DNA of 64,000 bases from Sinomonas sp. P10A9 (GTDB lineage: Bacteria > Actinomycetota > Actinomycetes > Actinomycetales > Micrococcaceae): assembly GCF_041022165.1 (NCBI RefSeq), contig NZ_CP163302.1, positions 1,054,001 through 1,118,000 on the forward strand, in the 5' to 3' direction. Made by a program: the position numbers and the translations under genes. This document shows, one piece after another, positions 16,659 through 24,772 of this stretch. Positions within the stretch are counted from its first letter, which is position 1. Each line of letters opens with the position of its first letter. Below the pieces are notes generated by a model. That model was not told the origin of the DNA. It did not search any database and saw only the letters and a program-made list of their open reading frames with translations.

Positions 16659-16974
16659 GACCCCTCCTTGGGCTGGACGCTGCGCGGGGCATCTTCGCGG
16701 CCCGCGCCGTGCGGCTGAGGTTTGTTTATTTGATAGGACAAATCTCTTGGGGTGATCTTAGCACCGCATTCCGCGTCATGACAGTGGTTTCGTGCCGCGG
16801 CCCCGATGCAGCGGATGCTGACAAACGGAGGTCGCTGCGCGGGACCACGAATCAAATTAGTGCTTATGTGTAGACAAAGTATTGACAGCCGTGATCCAGA
16901 TCACCCATGATCTAGCCAAGGCCCGAGACCGAGGCGGACTCGTCCGGCGGGGCCATGGATCGAAGGAGATTCTC
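16659..16974. promoter_or_regulatory. Divergent control region between iolR and the ABC importer
   Basis: This 316-nt gap contains no convincing gene. On the iolR side is TTGATAGGACAAA (16730-16742), framed as ATTTG-N6-CAAAT, matching 12 of 13 positions of the box in front of iolC and the accessory dehydrogenases. On the importer side are a promoter and a CRP-like site, listed separately. The middle (about 16760-16850) shows nothing notable. Confidence 0.6.
16882..16911 (+). promoter_or_regulatory. Importer promoter with GTGA-N6-TCAC site
   Basis: TTGACA (16882-16887) with a weak CATGAT (16906-16911) at 18 nt. The spacer holds the perfect palindrome GTGATC-CA-GATCAC (16891-16904), which matches the GTGA-N6-TCAC core of CRP/GlxR-type cAMP receptor sites. 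Its place between -35 and -10 would suit repression. Confidence 0.55.
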
Positions 16975-17964
16975 GTGACCAAATTCTCGTGGCGCCAAGG
17001 AGCGATCGTGGCGCTCGCAGTGCCGATGCTCGCCCTCGCCGCCTGTTCGGCGGGCGGGAAGACGGCGACCGATACGGCCGCAGGCGGCGGCCAGGCCGTC
17101 TCGACCCCCAGGATGAAGGTCGCCCTCATCACGCACGCCGCCGCCGGCGACACGTTCTGGGACATCGTGCGCAAGGGGGCTGAGGAGGCCGCGTCCAAGG
17201 ACAACGTCGACCTCCAGTACCTCAACGACCCCGAGGCCGGCCGCCAGGCGCAGCTCGTGCAGCAGGCCATCGACCAGAAGGTGGATGGCATCGCCCTCAC
17301 GATGGCAACCCCGGACGCGCTCAAGGACGTCGTCAAGAAGGCTACCGACGCGGGCATCCCGGTCGTGAGCTTGAACGCTGGCGAGGACGCTTCAGCCAAG
17401 CTCGGAGCGTTCACGCACTTCGGCTCGAACGAGAAGCTCGCCGGTGAGGCCGTGGGCACCAAGCTCGCCTCGGACGGCTACAAGCACCCCGTCTGCGTCA
17501 TCCAGCAGCAGGGCCACGTGGGGCTCGAGGCCCGGTGCGCCGGCGTGAAGGCCAAGGTCCCGGGCACCGAGATCCTCTACGTCAACGGCCAGGACATGAC
17601 CTCGGTGCAGTCCACGGCCACGGCGAAGCTGCAGGCCACGAAGGATGCCGATGTGATCATCGGCCTCGGCGCCCCGATCACGCTGACCCTGCTCAAGTCC
17701 GTCTCTGATGCCGGCAGCTCGGCCAAGGTGGCGAGCTTCGACCTCAACGCCGAACTCGCCCAGGACATCGTTGACGGCAAGGTGCTCTTCACGGTGGACC
17801 AGCAGCCGTGGCTGCAGGGCTACATGTCGGTGGACGCGCTCTGGCAGAACAAGCGCGGCGGGTTCAAGATCGGTGGTGGGCAGCCGGTGCTGACCGGCCC
17901 GACCATCGTTGACAAGTCCAACGCCTCCGACGTCGTCAAATTCGCCAAGCAAGGCGTCCGCTAA
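16975..17964 (+). CDS. Sugar ABC transporter substrate-binding lipoprotein
   Basis: This is a 329-aa periplasmic-binding-protein type I (ribose/inositol-like) receptor. It has a signal peptide with lipobox LALAAC, then KVALITHAAAGDTFWDIVRKG, two Rossmann-like lobes with VDGIALTMATPDALKDVV, and GIPVVSLNAGED. It would capture the sugar outside the membrane for the permease and ATPase encoded next. AAGGAG sits 6 nt before the GTG start. Between iolR/iolB and inositol dehydrogenases, myo-inositol or a related cyclitol is the likeliest ligand, but that is inference. Confidence 0.88.
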   Translation: MTKFSWRQGAIVALAVPMLALAACSAGGKTATDTAAGGGQAVSTPRMKVALITHAAAGDTFWDIVRKGAEEAASKDNVDLQYLNDPEAGRQAQLVQQAIDQKVDGIALTMATPDALKDVVKKATDAGIPVVSLNAGEDASAKLGAFTHFGSNEKLAGEAVGTKLASDGYKHPVCVIQQQGHVGLEARCAGVKAKVPGTEILYVNGQDMTSVQSTATAKLQATKDADVIIGLGAPITLTLLKSVSDAGSSAKVASFDLNAELAQDIVDGKVLFTVDQQPWLQGYMSVDALWQNKRGGFKIGGGQPVLTGPTIVDKSNASDVVKFAKQGVR

Positions 17965-18027
17965 ACCGCATAGGCATCGGACCGCGCGGCGGGAACGCCG
18001 CGCGGCCCACCATCAAGGAGTGTTTCC

Positions 18028-19083
18028 ATGGCAACTGCAACCTTGCCGTCGGCGCCCGCGCCGGCTGCCAAAGACGAGCGGGTCGGGCGTCGTGGCCCGT
18101 TCCAGAAGCTGTTGGGCCGTCCGGAGGTCGGGGCGCTGGCGGCCGCGGTCGTGCTGTTCATCTTCTTCGCGGCGGTCTCGGGGACGTTCCTGCAGCCCAA
18201 CGCGCTCGCGACGGTCCTGTACGGGTCCTCCACGATCGGGATCATGGCGGTGGGGGTCTCGCTGCTGATGATCGGGGGCGAGTTCGACCTGTCCTCGGGC
18301 GTGGCGGTGATCTCCTCGGCCCTGACCGCGTCCCTGTTCTCCTGGAACTTCGGGATGAACGTGTGGGTCGGGGTCCTGCTGGCCCTGGTGGTCTCGCTGG
18401 GGATCGGGTTCGTGAACGGGTGGATCCTGGTCAAGACGAAGCTGCCCTCCTTCATCGTGACCCTGGCCACGTTCCTGATGCTCACGGGCCTGAACCTGGC
18501 CCTGACCCGCCTGATCGGCGGGGCGGTGTCCTCGCCCTCGATCGCCCAGATGGAGGGGTTCGGCGCGGCCAAGGCGGTCTTCGCGTCCTCGGTGAACATC
18601 GGCGGGGTCGAGTTCAAGATCACCATCCTGTACTGGATCGTGCTGGTCGTGGTCGCGTCCTGGGTCCTGCTGCGCACCAAGGTCGGGAACTGGATCTTCG
18701 CCGCGGGCGGGGACGCGAACGCCGCCCGCGCGGTCGGGGTCCCGGTCACCGCGACCAAGATCGGCCTGTTCATGGGCGTGGGGCTGTGCGGGTGGCTGCT
18801 GGGCATGCACAACCTGTTCGCGTTCGACGCGGTCCAGTCCGGTGAGGGCGTGGGCAACGAGTTCCTCTACATCATCGCCGCGGTCATCGGCGGGTGCCTG
18901 CTCACCGGCGGGTACGGCTCGGCCGTGGGCGGGGCGATCGGCGCGTTCATCTTCGGCATGGCCAACAAGGGCATCGTGTACGCGCAGTGGAACCCGGACT
19001 GGTTCAAGTTCTTCCTGGGCCTGATGCTCCTGCTGGCCACGATCGTGAACCTCATCGTCAAGAAGCGCGCAGAGCGCGCCTGA
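18028..19083 (+). CDS. Sugar ABC transporter permease (RbsC/FrcC type)
   Basis: The 351-aa permease has about eight to ten hydrophobic helices and family motifs IGIMAVGVSLLMIGGEFDLSSG, GFVNGWILVKTKLPSFIVTLAT, RAVGVPVTATK and AAVIGGCLLTGGYGS. The membrane domain probably dimerises to form the channel of the importer. It starts 63 nt after the binding-protein gene with AGGAG upstream. Leucine is mostly CTG and glycine often GGG, unlike the CTC/GGC-rich binding protein, so this gene and the ATPase look compositionally like mmsA. Confidence 0.9.
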   Translation: MATATLPSAPAPAAKDERVGRRGPFQKLLGRPEVGALAAAVVLFIFFAAVSGTFLQPNALATVLYGSSTIGIMAVGVSLLMIGGEFDLSSGVAVISSALTASLFSWNFGMNVWVGVLLALVVSLGIGFVNGWILVKTKLPSFIVTLATFLMLTGLNLALTRLIGGAVSSPSIAQMEGFGAAKAVFASSVNIGGVEFKITILYWIVLVVVASWVLLRTKVGNWIFAAGGDANAARAVGVPVTATKIGLFMGVGLCGWLLGMHNLFAFDAVQSGEGVGNEFLYIIAAVIGGCLLTGGYGSAVGGAIGAFIFGMANKGIVYAQWNPDWFKFFLGLMLLLATIVNLIVKKRAERA

Positions 19084-19110
19084 GAGAACGAAGCACAGGA
19101 GATGGCCACC

Positions 19111-20040
19111 ATGGCAGAGCACATCAGCAACCAGGAGATCCTGGCCAAGGCGGGGGAGACCGACCCCCTCACCGACCGGCCCGTGCACCTGCTGCGCCTG
19201 GACGGCGTGGGCAAGCACTACGGCAACGTCATCGCCCTGCGGGAGGTGACCATGGCCGTGGACAACGGCCGCGTCACCTGCGTCCTGGGCGACAACGGGG
19301 CGGGGAAGTCGACCCTGATCAAGATCATCGCCGGCCTGCACCAGCACGACGCCGGCACCTTCACCATCATGGGCGAGGAACGCAAGCTCTCCTCCCCGAG
19401 GGAGGCCCTGGACGCGGGCATCGCCGCGGTCTACCAGGACCTCGCGGTGGTCTCCCTCATGCCGATCTGGCGCAACTTCTTCCTCGGCTCCGAGCTGACC
19501 ACCGGGTTCGGCCCGTTCAAGCGCATGGACGTGAACCGGATGAAGGAGACCACCAGGACCGAGCTGGCGGCCATGGGCATCGACCTGCGCGACGTCGAGC
19601 AGCCCATCGGCCAGCTCTCCGGCGGCGAGCGGCAGTGCGTGGCCATCGCCAGGGCCGTGTACTTCGGGGCCAAGGTCCTGATCCTGGACGAGCCCACCGC
19701 CGCCCTGGGCGTGAAGCAGTCCGGCGTGGTCCTGCGCTACATCCTCCAGGCCCGCGACCGCGGCCTCGGCGTCATCTTCATCACCCACAACCCCCACCAC
19801 GCCTTCCCCGTCGGGGACCGCTTCCTGCTCCTGAAGCGCGGCCGCTCCATCGGCTACTACGACAAGAAGGACATCACCCTGGAAGAACTCACCGCCCAGA
19901 TGGCCGGCGGCGCCGAACTCGCCGAACTCGCCCACGAACTCGAACAGCTCGGCGGCCACACCCAAGCCCTCCAAGAAGCCAAAGCCGAAGCCGAAGCCGT
20001 CCAAGCCGAAGCACCCAAGGCGGAGTCGCCCACAGCCTGA
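19111..20040 (+). CDS. Sugar ABC transporter ATPase, single nucleotide-binding domain
   Basis: The 309-aa ATPase has one complete domain: Walker [12 protein letters not shown]-loop AVYQDLAVV, signature LSGGERQ, Walker [12 protein letters not shown] and switch His in FITHNPHH. RbsA/IatA-type partners of such permeases are usually tandem ~500-aa proteins; this is the shorter FrcA-like form. A ~50-residue charged tail rich in Ala/Glu/Lys follows the domain. The ATG at 19111 is preferred over 19102 because AGGAG lies nine nt upstream. It ends the importer operon and is followed by a hairpin. Confidence 0.88.
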   Translation: MAEHISNQEILAKAGETDPLTDRPVHLLRLDGVGKHYGNVIALREVTMAVDNGRVTCVLGDNGAGKSTLIKIIAGLHQHDAGTFTIMGEERKLSSPREALDAGIAAVYQDLAVVSLMPIWRNFFLGSELTTGFGPFKRMDVNRMKETTRTELAAMGIDLRDVEQPIGQLSGGERQCVAIARAVYFGAKVLILDEPTAALGVKQSGVVLRYILQARDRGLGVIFITHNPHHAFPVGDRFLLLKRGRSIGYYDKKDITLEELTAQMAGGAELAELAHELEQLGGHTQALQEAKAEAEAVQAEAPKAESPTA

Positions 20041-20085
20041 CGATGGGCACATCCCGGGTTCTTGCGTCGCCTGCCCGGGGGAAGC

Positions 20086-20125
20086 ACGACGGCGCGGTTC
20101 GGCACCCAGCCGACCGCGCCGTCGT
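20086..20125 (+). terminator. Hairpin after the importer operon
   Basis: A 13-bp perfect stem pairs 20086-20098 with 20113-20125 across a 14-nt loop. Its left arm carries the recurrent CACGACGGCG motif. Confidence 0.65.
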
Positions 20126-20188
20126 CGTGCGTCACCGGCAGGAAACGGTCACAAGACCGTCAGCCGAGGGTCGAGCCCCGAAGCGCAC

Positions 20189-20247
20189 TTGACAGGACAA
20201 ACTCTGCTGCGGCTAGAGTGTGATCAACCCAACCTTGGAACGTTCCA
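20189..20247 (+). promoter_or_regulatory. Promoter with IolR-like box and LacI-type palindrome
   Basis: TTGACAGGACAAA (20189-20201) includes the -35; a TAGAGT -10 follows at 20214-20219 (19-nt spacing). Downstream, TGGAACGTTCCA (20236-20247) is a perfect 12-bp palindrome of LacI-family type. The same palindrome core occurs at 36731, next to a LacI gene. Confidence 0.65.
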
Positions 20248-20269
20248 CTACTGGAGAGAAGAGATCCCT

Positions 20270-21274
20270 ATGACCATCCGCGTGGGCGTCATCGGCGCCG
20301 GAATCATGGGTGCCGACCATGTGCGCAACCTCGCCGGCGCGGTGAGCGGCGCCTCCGTCTCGCTCGTTGCGGACCTCGACGCCGACCGCGCGGCTGCCGC
20401 CGCCGGGCCGGCCGGCGCGCGAAGCACCACCGACCCGCGGGCGCTCATCACGGACGACGAGGTTGACGCGGTCGTCATCGCGTCCCACGACTCCACCCAC
20501 GCCGAGCTCCTCACCGCCTGCCTCGATGCACGCAAGCCCGTCCTGTGCGAGAAGCCCCTCGCCCCCACGGTCGAGGAGGGCCGGACCGTGGTCGAGGCAG
20601 AGGAGGCCGTCGCCGCGGAGCTGGGCCGCAGCCTCGTCTCCCTCGGATTCATGCGGCGCTTCGATCCCGCGCACACCGAGCTCAGGCGGCGCCTCGCCGC
20701 GGGCGAGCTCGGCGAGGTGCTCGTGGCGCACTGCGTGAGCCGCAACGTCCGCTCCGCCCCGGACGCGACGAACATCTCGGCCATCACCAACTCGGCGATC
20801 CACGAGCTCGATTCGATGCCGTGGCTGCTCCGCACCTCGGTGTCCGAGGTCGCGTGGGTCTCGGGCCGGAAGGCGTCCTCGCTCGCGCCCGCGGGCCTCC
20901 AGGACCCCGCGCTCATGCTGCTGCGGATGGAGGACGGCACGCTCGTGACCCTCGAGCTGTTCCTCAACGCCGAGTACGGCTACTCGACGCGGCTTGAGGT
21001 TGTGGGGGAGCGCGGTACCGCCAGCTTCACCGAGTCCCCTCTGCTCGAGTACAACCTCGATCGGCGCCGGGCGACCGAGTACCCCGCCGACTGGCGCCCC
21101 CGCTTCGCCGACGCGTACCGGATCGAGCTCCAGGCATGGATCGACTCGCTGCGGACGGGCGCGCCGTCGCCCCTCGCGACTGCACGCGACGGGCTCCGCG
21201 CCTCGGAGATCGGCGCCGCCCTTGTAGCCTCGATCGACGCCGGCGGCGCATTCGTGAAGGTAGTCCACGCGTGA
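20270..21274 (+). CDS. Gfo/Idh/MocA dehydrogenase, inositol dehydrogenase-like with altered triad
   Basis: The 334-aa protein is close in layout to the iolG product: VGVIGAGIMGADH at the N-terminus, VLCEKPL with Lys95, GFMRRFD, and ITNSAIHELD. In this last motif the catalytic Asp position of inositol dehydrogenases is Asn174, while His178 is kept. It probably acts on another inositol isomer or keto-inositol, or works in the opposite direction. The ATG follows GGAGAGAAGAG. An IolR-like box and a LacI-type palindrome lie upstream, and a second dehydrogenase overlaps its stop. Confidence 0.82.
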   Translation: MTIRVGVIGAGIMGADHVRNLAGAVSGASVSLVADLDADRAAAAAGPAGARSTTDPRALITDDEVDAVVIASHDSTHAELLTACLDARKPVLCEKPLAPTVEEGRTVVEAEEAVAAELGRSLVSLGFMRRFDPAHTELRRRLAAGELGEVLVAHCVSRNVRSAPDATNISAITNSAIHELDSMPWLLRTSVSEVAWVSGRKASSLAPAGLQDPALMLLRMEDGTLVTLELFLNAEYGYSTRLEVVGERGTASFTESPLLEYNLDRRRATEYPADWRPRFADAYRIELQAWIDSLRTGAPSPLATARDGLRASEIGAALVASIDAGGAFVKVVHA

Positions 21275-22296
21275 GCGTGTTCGAGTTCCCCGTATCGCGC
21301 GTGCCCGACGCCGCCGAGGCGCCCAGCTTGCGGTGGGGGATCGCTGGGCCGGGCTGGATCGCCGAGCGGTTCGCGGAATCGCTCGCCCTGCACGGGTCCC
21401 AGCGGGTCACGGCCGTCGGGTCCCGCTCGCTCGACCGGGCGCAGGCGTTCGCGGCGCCCCGTGGGCTGAGGCCCCACGGCTCGTACGAATCGCTCGCCGC
21501 GGACCCCGACGTCGACATCGTCTACGTTGCCACGCCGCATACTGCGCACCGTGACGTTGCCCTGATCGCGCTCGGGGCGGGCCGGCACGTTCTCGTCGAG
21601 AAGCCCATCGGGATCAGCGCGGCCGAGGCGCACGAGATCGCCGACGCCGCTCGGTCCCGCGGCCTCTTCGCCGCCGAGGCGCTCTGGACCGCGTTCCTGC
21701 CCTCGTACGACGTCGCGCGGCAGCTCATCCGCGGCGGACACCTCGGCGAGCTGAGCACCGTCCTGGGCGACTACGGCGAGTACCTCCCGCCGAGCCACCG
21801 TGCGCACGACCCGGCCCTCGCCGGAGGCCCGCTCCTCGATCTCGGCATCTACCTCCTCGCCCTCGCCACGGACATCCTCGGCGAGCCAGACCGCGTCCTG
21901 GGGCTCGGGTCGCCACTGGCCAACGGGGTGAACGGACAGCTTTCGGCCCTGCTCGGGTTCCCCGGCGGCGCCCAGGCTACGCTCACCACCACGATGCTCG
22001 GATTCACGCCCGCGCAGCTCACCGTGGTCGGCACCGAGGCGGCCCTGACATTCGACGGCCCGTTCAACTCGCCGGGCGGCCTGACCGTGCGTACCGCCGA
22101 CGGCGAGGCCCACCGCTGGGAGGGCACGCCTGGCGATCACGTGGCCGGGCTGCACTTCCAGGCCGCCGCGGTGGCCCGGGCCATCGCCGCGGGGCAGACC
22201 GAGGTGGCCGAACGGCCACTCCACCTCAGCATCCTTGCCTTGCGCGTCGCGGACGAGCTGCGACGCCAGGCCGCGATCGTGTACCCGGGGGAGTAA
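21271..22296 (+). CDS. Gfo/Idh/MocA dehydrogenase, GFOR-like with active-site Tyr
   Basis: The 341-aa protein has a Rossmann fold (RWGIAGPGWIAERFAESL), HVLVEKPIG, and GGPLLDLGIYLLALA. In this last motif Tyr occupies the place that is His in inositol dehydrogenases. This is the pattern of glucose-fructose oxidoreductase, 1,5-anhydrofructose reductase and dihydrodiol dehydrogenase relatives. The GTG start overlaps the previous stop (GTGA), so the two different dehydrogenases are made together and may act as an oxidising/reducing pair. The substrate is unknown. Confidence 0.8.
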   Translation: MSVFEFPVSRVPDAAEAPSLRWGIAGPGWIAERFAESLALHGSQRVTAVGSRSLDRAQAFAAPRGLRPHGSYESLAADPDVDIVYVATPHTAHRDVALIALGAGRHVLVEKPIGISAAEAHEIADAARSRGLFAAEALWTAFLPSYDVARQLIRGGHLGELSTVLGDYGEYLPPSHRAHDPALAGGPLLDLGIYLLALATDILGEPDRVLGLGSPLANGVNGQLSALLGFPGGAQATLTTTMLGFTPAQLTVVGTEAALTFDGPFNSPGGLTVRTADGEAHRWEGTPGDHVAGLHFQAAAVARAIAAGQTEVAERPLHLSILALRVADELRRQAAIVYPGE

Positions 22297-22326
22297 GGCC
22301 AAGGCGCGCCGACACGCGCACGGCCG

Positions 22327-22371
22327 AGATCAGGCGCACCGCAGATCAGGCGCACGGTGGATCAGACTCCA
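22327..22371 (+). repeat. 16-bp direct repeats upstream of TIM-barrel gene
   Basis: AGATCAGGCGCAC occurs at 22327 and 22343, and a degenerate third copy (GGATCAGACTCC) is in phase at 22359. The triplet lies in the short gap before the gene at 22419 and could be a regulator site or chance. Confidence 0.4.
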
Positions 22372-22418
22372 ACGGTCGGTCGCGCCACCGAACAGACGCA
22401 GTACAGAGAGGGATTTCG

Positions 22419-23384
22419 ATGGAGCTTGGGCTGATTACAGATTCGTTGGGTGGCCGACCGCTTGAGGACGTCCTGGACGTTGCCGCGGAGCTGGGGCTCG
22501 ACGGCGTCGAGCTTGCCACGGGAAACTGGTCCGAGGCGCCCCACGCCGATCTCCCGCAGCTCGTCGCGAGTGCCGCGGCGCGCACGAGGCTCGCGGACGC
22601 CGTCGCGAGTCGGGGGCTCACGCTCAGCGCGCTGAACGCCAACGGCAATCAGCTGCATCCGGTCACGGGCGCGGAGCATGACAAGGTGGTCCGGGACACG
22701 ATCACGGTGGCCGGCGAAATGGGGGTTCCCACGGTCGTCCTCATGTCCGGCCTCCCGAGCGCCCGGGGCGAGCGGACGCCGAACTGGATCACCACGTCCT
22801 GGCCGCCCGAGACGCTTGAGGTGCTCGAGTACCAGTGGAACGAGGTGGCCATCCCGTACTGGACGGATCTCGCTGAGCACGCCCGGACCCGCGGCGTTCG
22901 GCTGGCCGTGGAGATGCATGGCCGCCAGCTCGTGTTCAACGTCGCGACGATGCTGCGCCTGCGGGTCGCGGTGGGCGAGGACGTGGTCGGCGCGAACCTC
23001 GACCCCTCGCACCTGATGTGGATGGGAGCCGACATCCTCGCGGTCGTCCAGGCCCTCGGGTCCGCGATCTTCCACGTCCACGCGAAGGATGCCCGGGTGG
23101 AGCGTCGGAACGCCGACGTCAACGGCATCCTCGACACTCTGCCGCCTTCCCGGGCCGCCGCCCGGTCGTGGAATTACGTGACGCTCGGCCTGGGCCACCC
23201 TGGAGGGACCGGATTCTGGGGGGACTTCGTGTATGCGCTCCGTTCGGTCGGCTACGACGGGCCGCTCAACATCGAGCACGAGGACGTCCTGGTGTCCTCT
23301 GGGGAGGGTGTGCGCCGCGCCGCTGAGCTGCTCCAGTCTGTCCTGATCCGTGATGCTCCCGACTGGGCACCAGCCCGGATCTAA
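22419..23384 (+). CDS. Sugar phosphate isomerase/epimerase-like TIM barrel
   Basis: The 321-aa xylose-isomerase-like barrel starts MELGLITDSLGGRPLEDVL. The expected metal ligands are visible as Glu in LAVEMHGRQLVFN, Asp and His in NLDPSHLMWMG, His in FHVHAKDARV and Glu in NIEHEDVLV. It shares order and motifs (NANGNQLHP, VLMSGLP, LEYQWNE) with the barrel at 26023, so the two are paralogues. It may isomerise or epimerise the keto-product of the two dehydrogenases encoded just upstream. The ATG has GAGAGGGA upstream. Confidence 0.8.
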   Translation: MELGLITDSLGGRPLEDVLDVAAELGLDGVELATGNWSEAPHADLPQLVASAAARTRLADAVASRGLTLSALNANGNQLHPVTGAEHDKVVRDTITVAGEMGVPTVVLMSGLPSARGERTPNWITTSWPPETLEVLEYQWNEVAIPYWTDLAEHARTRGVRLAVEMHGRQLVFNVATMLRLRVAVGEDVVGANLDPSHLMWMGADILAVVQALGSAIFHVHAKDARVERRNADVNGILDTLPPSRAAARSWNYVTLGLGHPGGTGFWGDFVYALRSVGYDGPLNIEHEDVLVSSGEGVRRAAELLQSVLIRDAPDWAPARI

Positions 23385-23451
23385 GGTGGATGAGAGGCGG
23401 GGGCGACGTGATCGCCGGTCCCTGATGGACTGACCTGTGCGCGTCCCGCCA

Positions 23452-23509
23452 GACACAACTCACGGCCCGATGTGCCCCCATGAGGGCATTCTGGGCCGTG
23501 AGTTGTGTC
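23452..23509. terminator. Bidirectional hairpin between convergent genes
   Basis: A 17-bp perfect stem pairs 23452-23468 with 23493-23509 across a 24-nt loop, between the barrel gene and the convergent LacI gene. Confidence 0.7.
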
Positions 23510-23582
23510 GTTGGGGACGGCATCAGGGGGCATGGAAGGCATGCGGAGGAGCGGCGAGGAAGCTGGCAGTCAGGCGAAGCGC

Positions 23583-24605
23583 CTAAGCCCGCGGCGGCGC
23601 GGTCGAGCCCCGGACGACGAGCGAGGGCTCGAGCAGCTTTCGGTGTGGCGGCATCCCCGGGTCCTCGAACCGGGCCAGGAGCGTCCTCGCGGACTCGGCG
23701 CCCACCTCTCGGGAGTGTCCGTCCACGCTCGTGAGGGCGAGGTACCGGTACGCGGCCAGCGGCGAGTCGTCGTGGCCCACCACGGAGACATCCGCGGGCA
23801 CGGTCAGGCCCCGCTCGCGCAGGGCGGCGAGGGCGCCGACGGCCATGACGTCGTTGGCCGCAACGACGCCCGTGATCCCGGGGTGCGCGTCGAGCAGGGC
23901 GCACGCTGCGGCGTAGCCGTCGGCCTCGGAGGTCCCGCCGCGCTCCCCGAAGACCAGCGGGTCGAGCCCTGCCGCCTGCATCGCCTCCTCGTAGCCCCGC
24001 CGCCGCTGAGCACCGGGACCACTGCTCCCGGTCAGGTGGCCGATGCTCCGGTGGCCCAGCCTGATCAGGTGCTCGGTCGCCAGGCGGGCTCCGAGCGCGT
24101 CGTCGCCCGCGACGACGTCGGCGACCAGCGCGGCGTCGGCCGCGGCCCCGAACTCTCTGGTGCCGGCGACGACGATCGGCGCGCCCACGCCGTCCAGCGT
24201 CCCCTCGGCGGGGTCCGCGGCGATGACGAGCGCGTCGACATGCTGCGCGAGGAAGCCGTCCACGGGGTTGCGCCCCGAGGCGGCCTCGAGCTGGAGGTCC
24301 GCGACGCTCGCTGTGTACCCGGCTGGGTCGAGGATGGAGCGCAGACCCGCGAGGAGCTCGACGAACCACGGGTTGTGGAAGTCGTCGATGAGGACGCCGA
24401 CCGTGCGGGTCCGCTGGCTCGCGAGGGCACTCGCGGCTGGGGAGGGCCGGTAGCCGAGCTCCTCGATCGCCGCGAGGACGGCCTCGCGCCGGACGTCGCT
24501 CACGTGCGGCGCGTCCCTCAGGACCAGCGAGACGAGCGACTTGGAGACGCCGGCCAGCTGCGCGACGTCGTAGATCGTCGGGCGGGGGATGGGGTCGGTC
24601 GGCAC
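23583..24605 (-). CDS. LacI-family transcriptional regulator
   Basis: The 340-aa protein has the N-terminal LacI helix-turn-helix (TIYDVAQLAGVSKSLVSLVLRD, about 10-32) with hinge ALASQRTRTVGVL and a type I periplasmic-binding-like sensor domain. FVEL, VVAANDVMAVG and VPADVSVVGHDD are typical. The start is taken as the GTG at 24605; an upstream extension is in frame but poorly supported. It is divergent from the dehydrogenase-isomerase pair at 24773-27042, with a 16-bp palindrome between them, so it very probably represses that pair and responds to its sugar. Confidence 0.88.
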   Translation of the reverse strand: MPTDPIPRPTIYDVAQLAGVSKSLVSLVLRDAPHVSDVRREAVLAAIEELGYRPSPAASALASQRTRTVGVLIDDFHNPWFVELLAGLRSILDPAGYTASVADLQLEAASGRNPVDGFLAQHVDALVIAADPAEGTLDGVGAPIVVAGTREFGAAADAALVADVVAGDDALGARLATEHLIRLGHRSIGHLTGSSGPGAQRRRGYEEAMQAAGLDPLVFGERGGTSEADGYAAACALLDAHPGITGVVAANDVMAVGALAALRERGLTVPADVSVVGHDDSPLAAYRYLALTSVDGHSREVGAESARTLLARFEDPGMPPHRKLLEPSLVVRGSTAPPRA

Positions 24606-24644
24606 GGGTCCATCATGGCACCCTAAGGACCTGCGAGCGCGGTA

Positions 24645-24692
24645 TTGACAGGACAAACTCCTCGGTCTTAACCTTCTTTGGAGCGCTCCAAA
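24645..24692 (+). promoter_or_regulatory. Promoter with IolR-like box and 16-bp LacI operator
   Basis: TTGACAGGACAAA (24645-24657) includes the -35, and TTAACC (24668-24673) is the -10 at 17 nt. The perfect palindrome TTTGGAGCGCTCCAAA lies at 24677-24692, over the transcription start, as expected for repression by the divergent LacI protein. Confidence 0.75.
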
Positions 24693-24772
24693 TCACATCA
24701 CCACCCTCCAGACGTCCTGATTTCCTGCACCTCCCCCGCCGGCGACGCCGGACCCCCTCGAAGGAGAGACCC

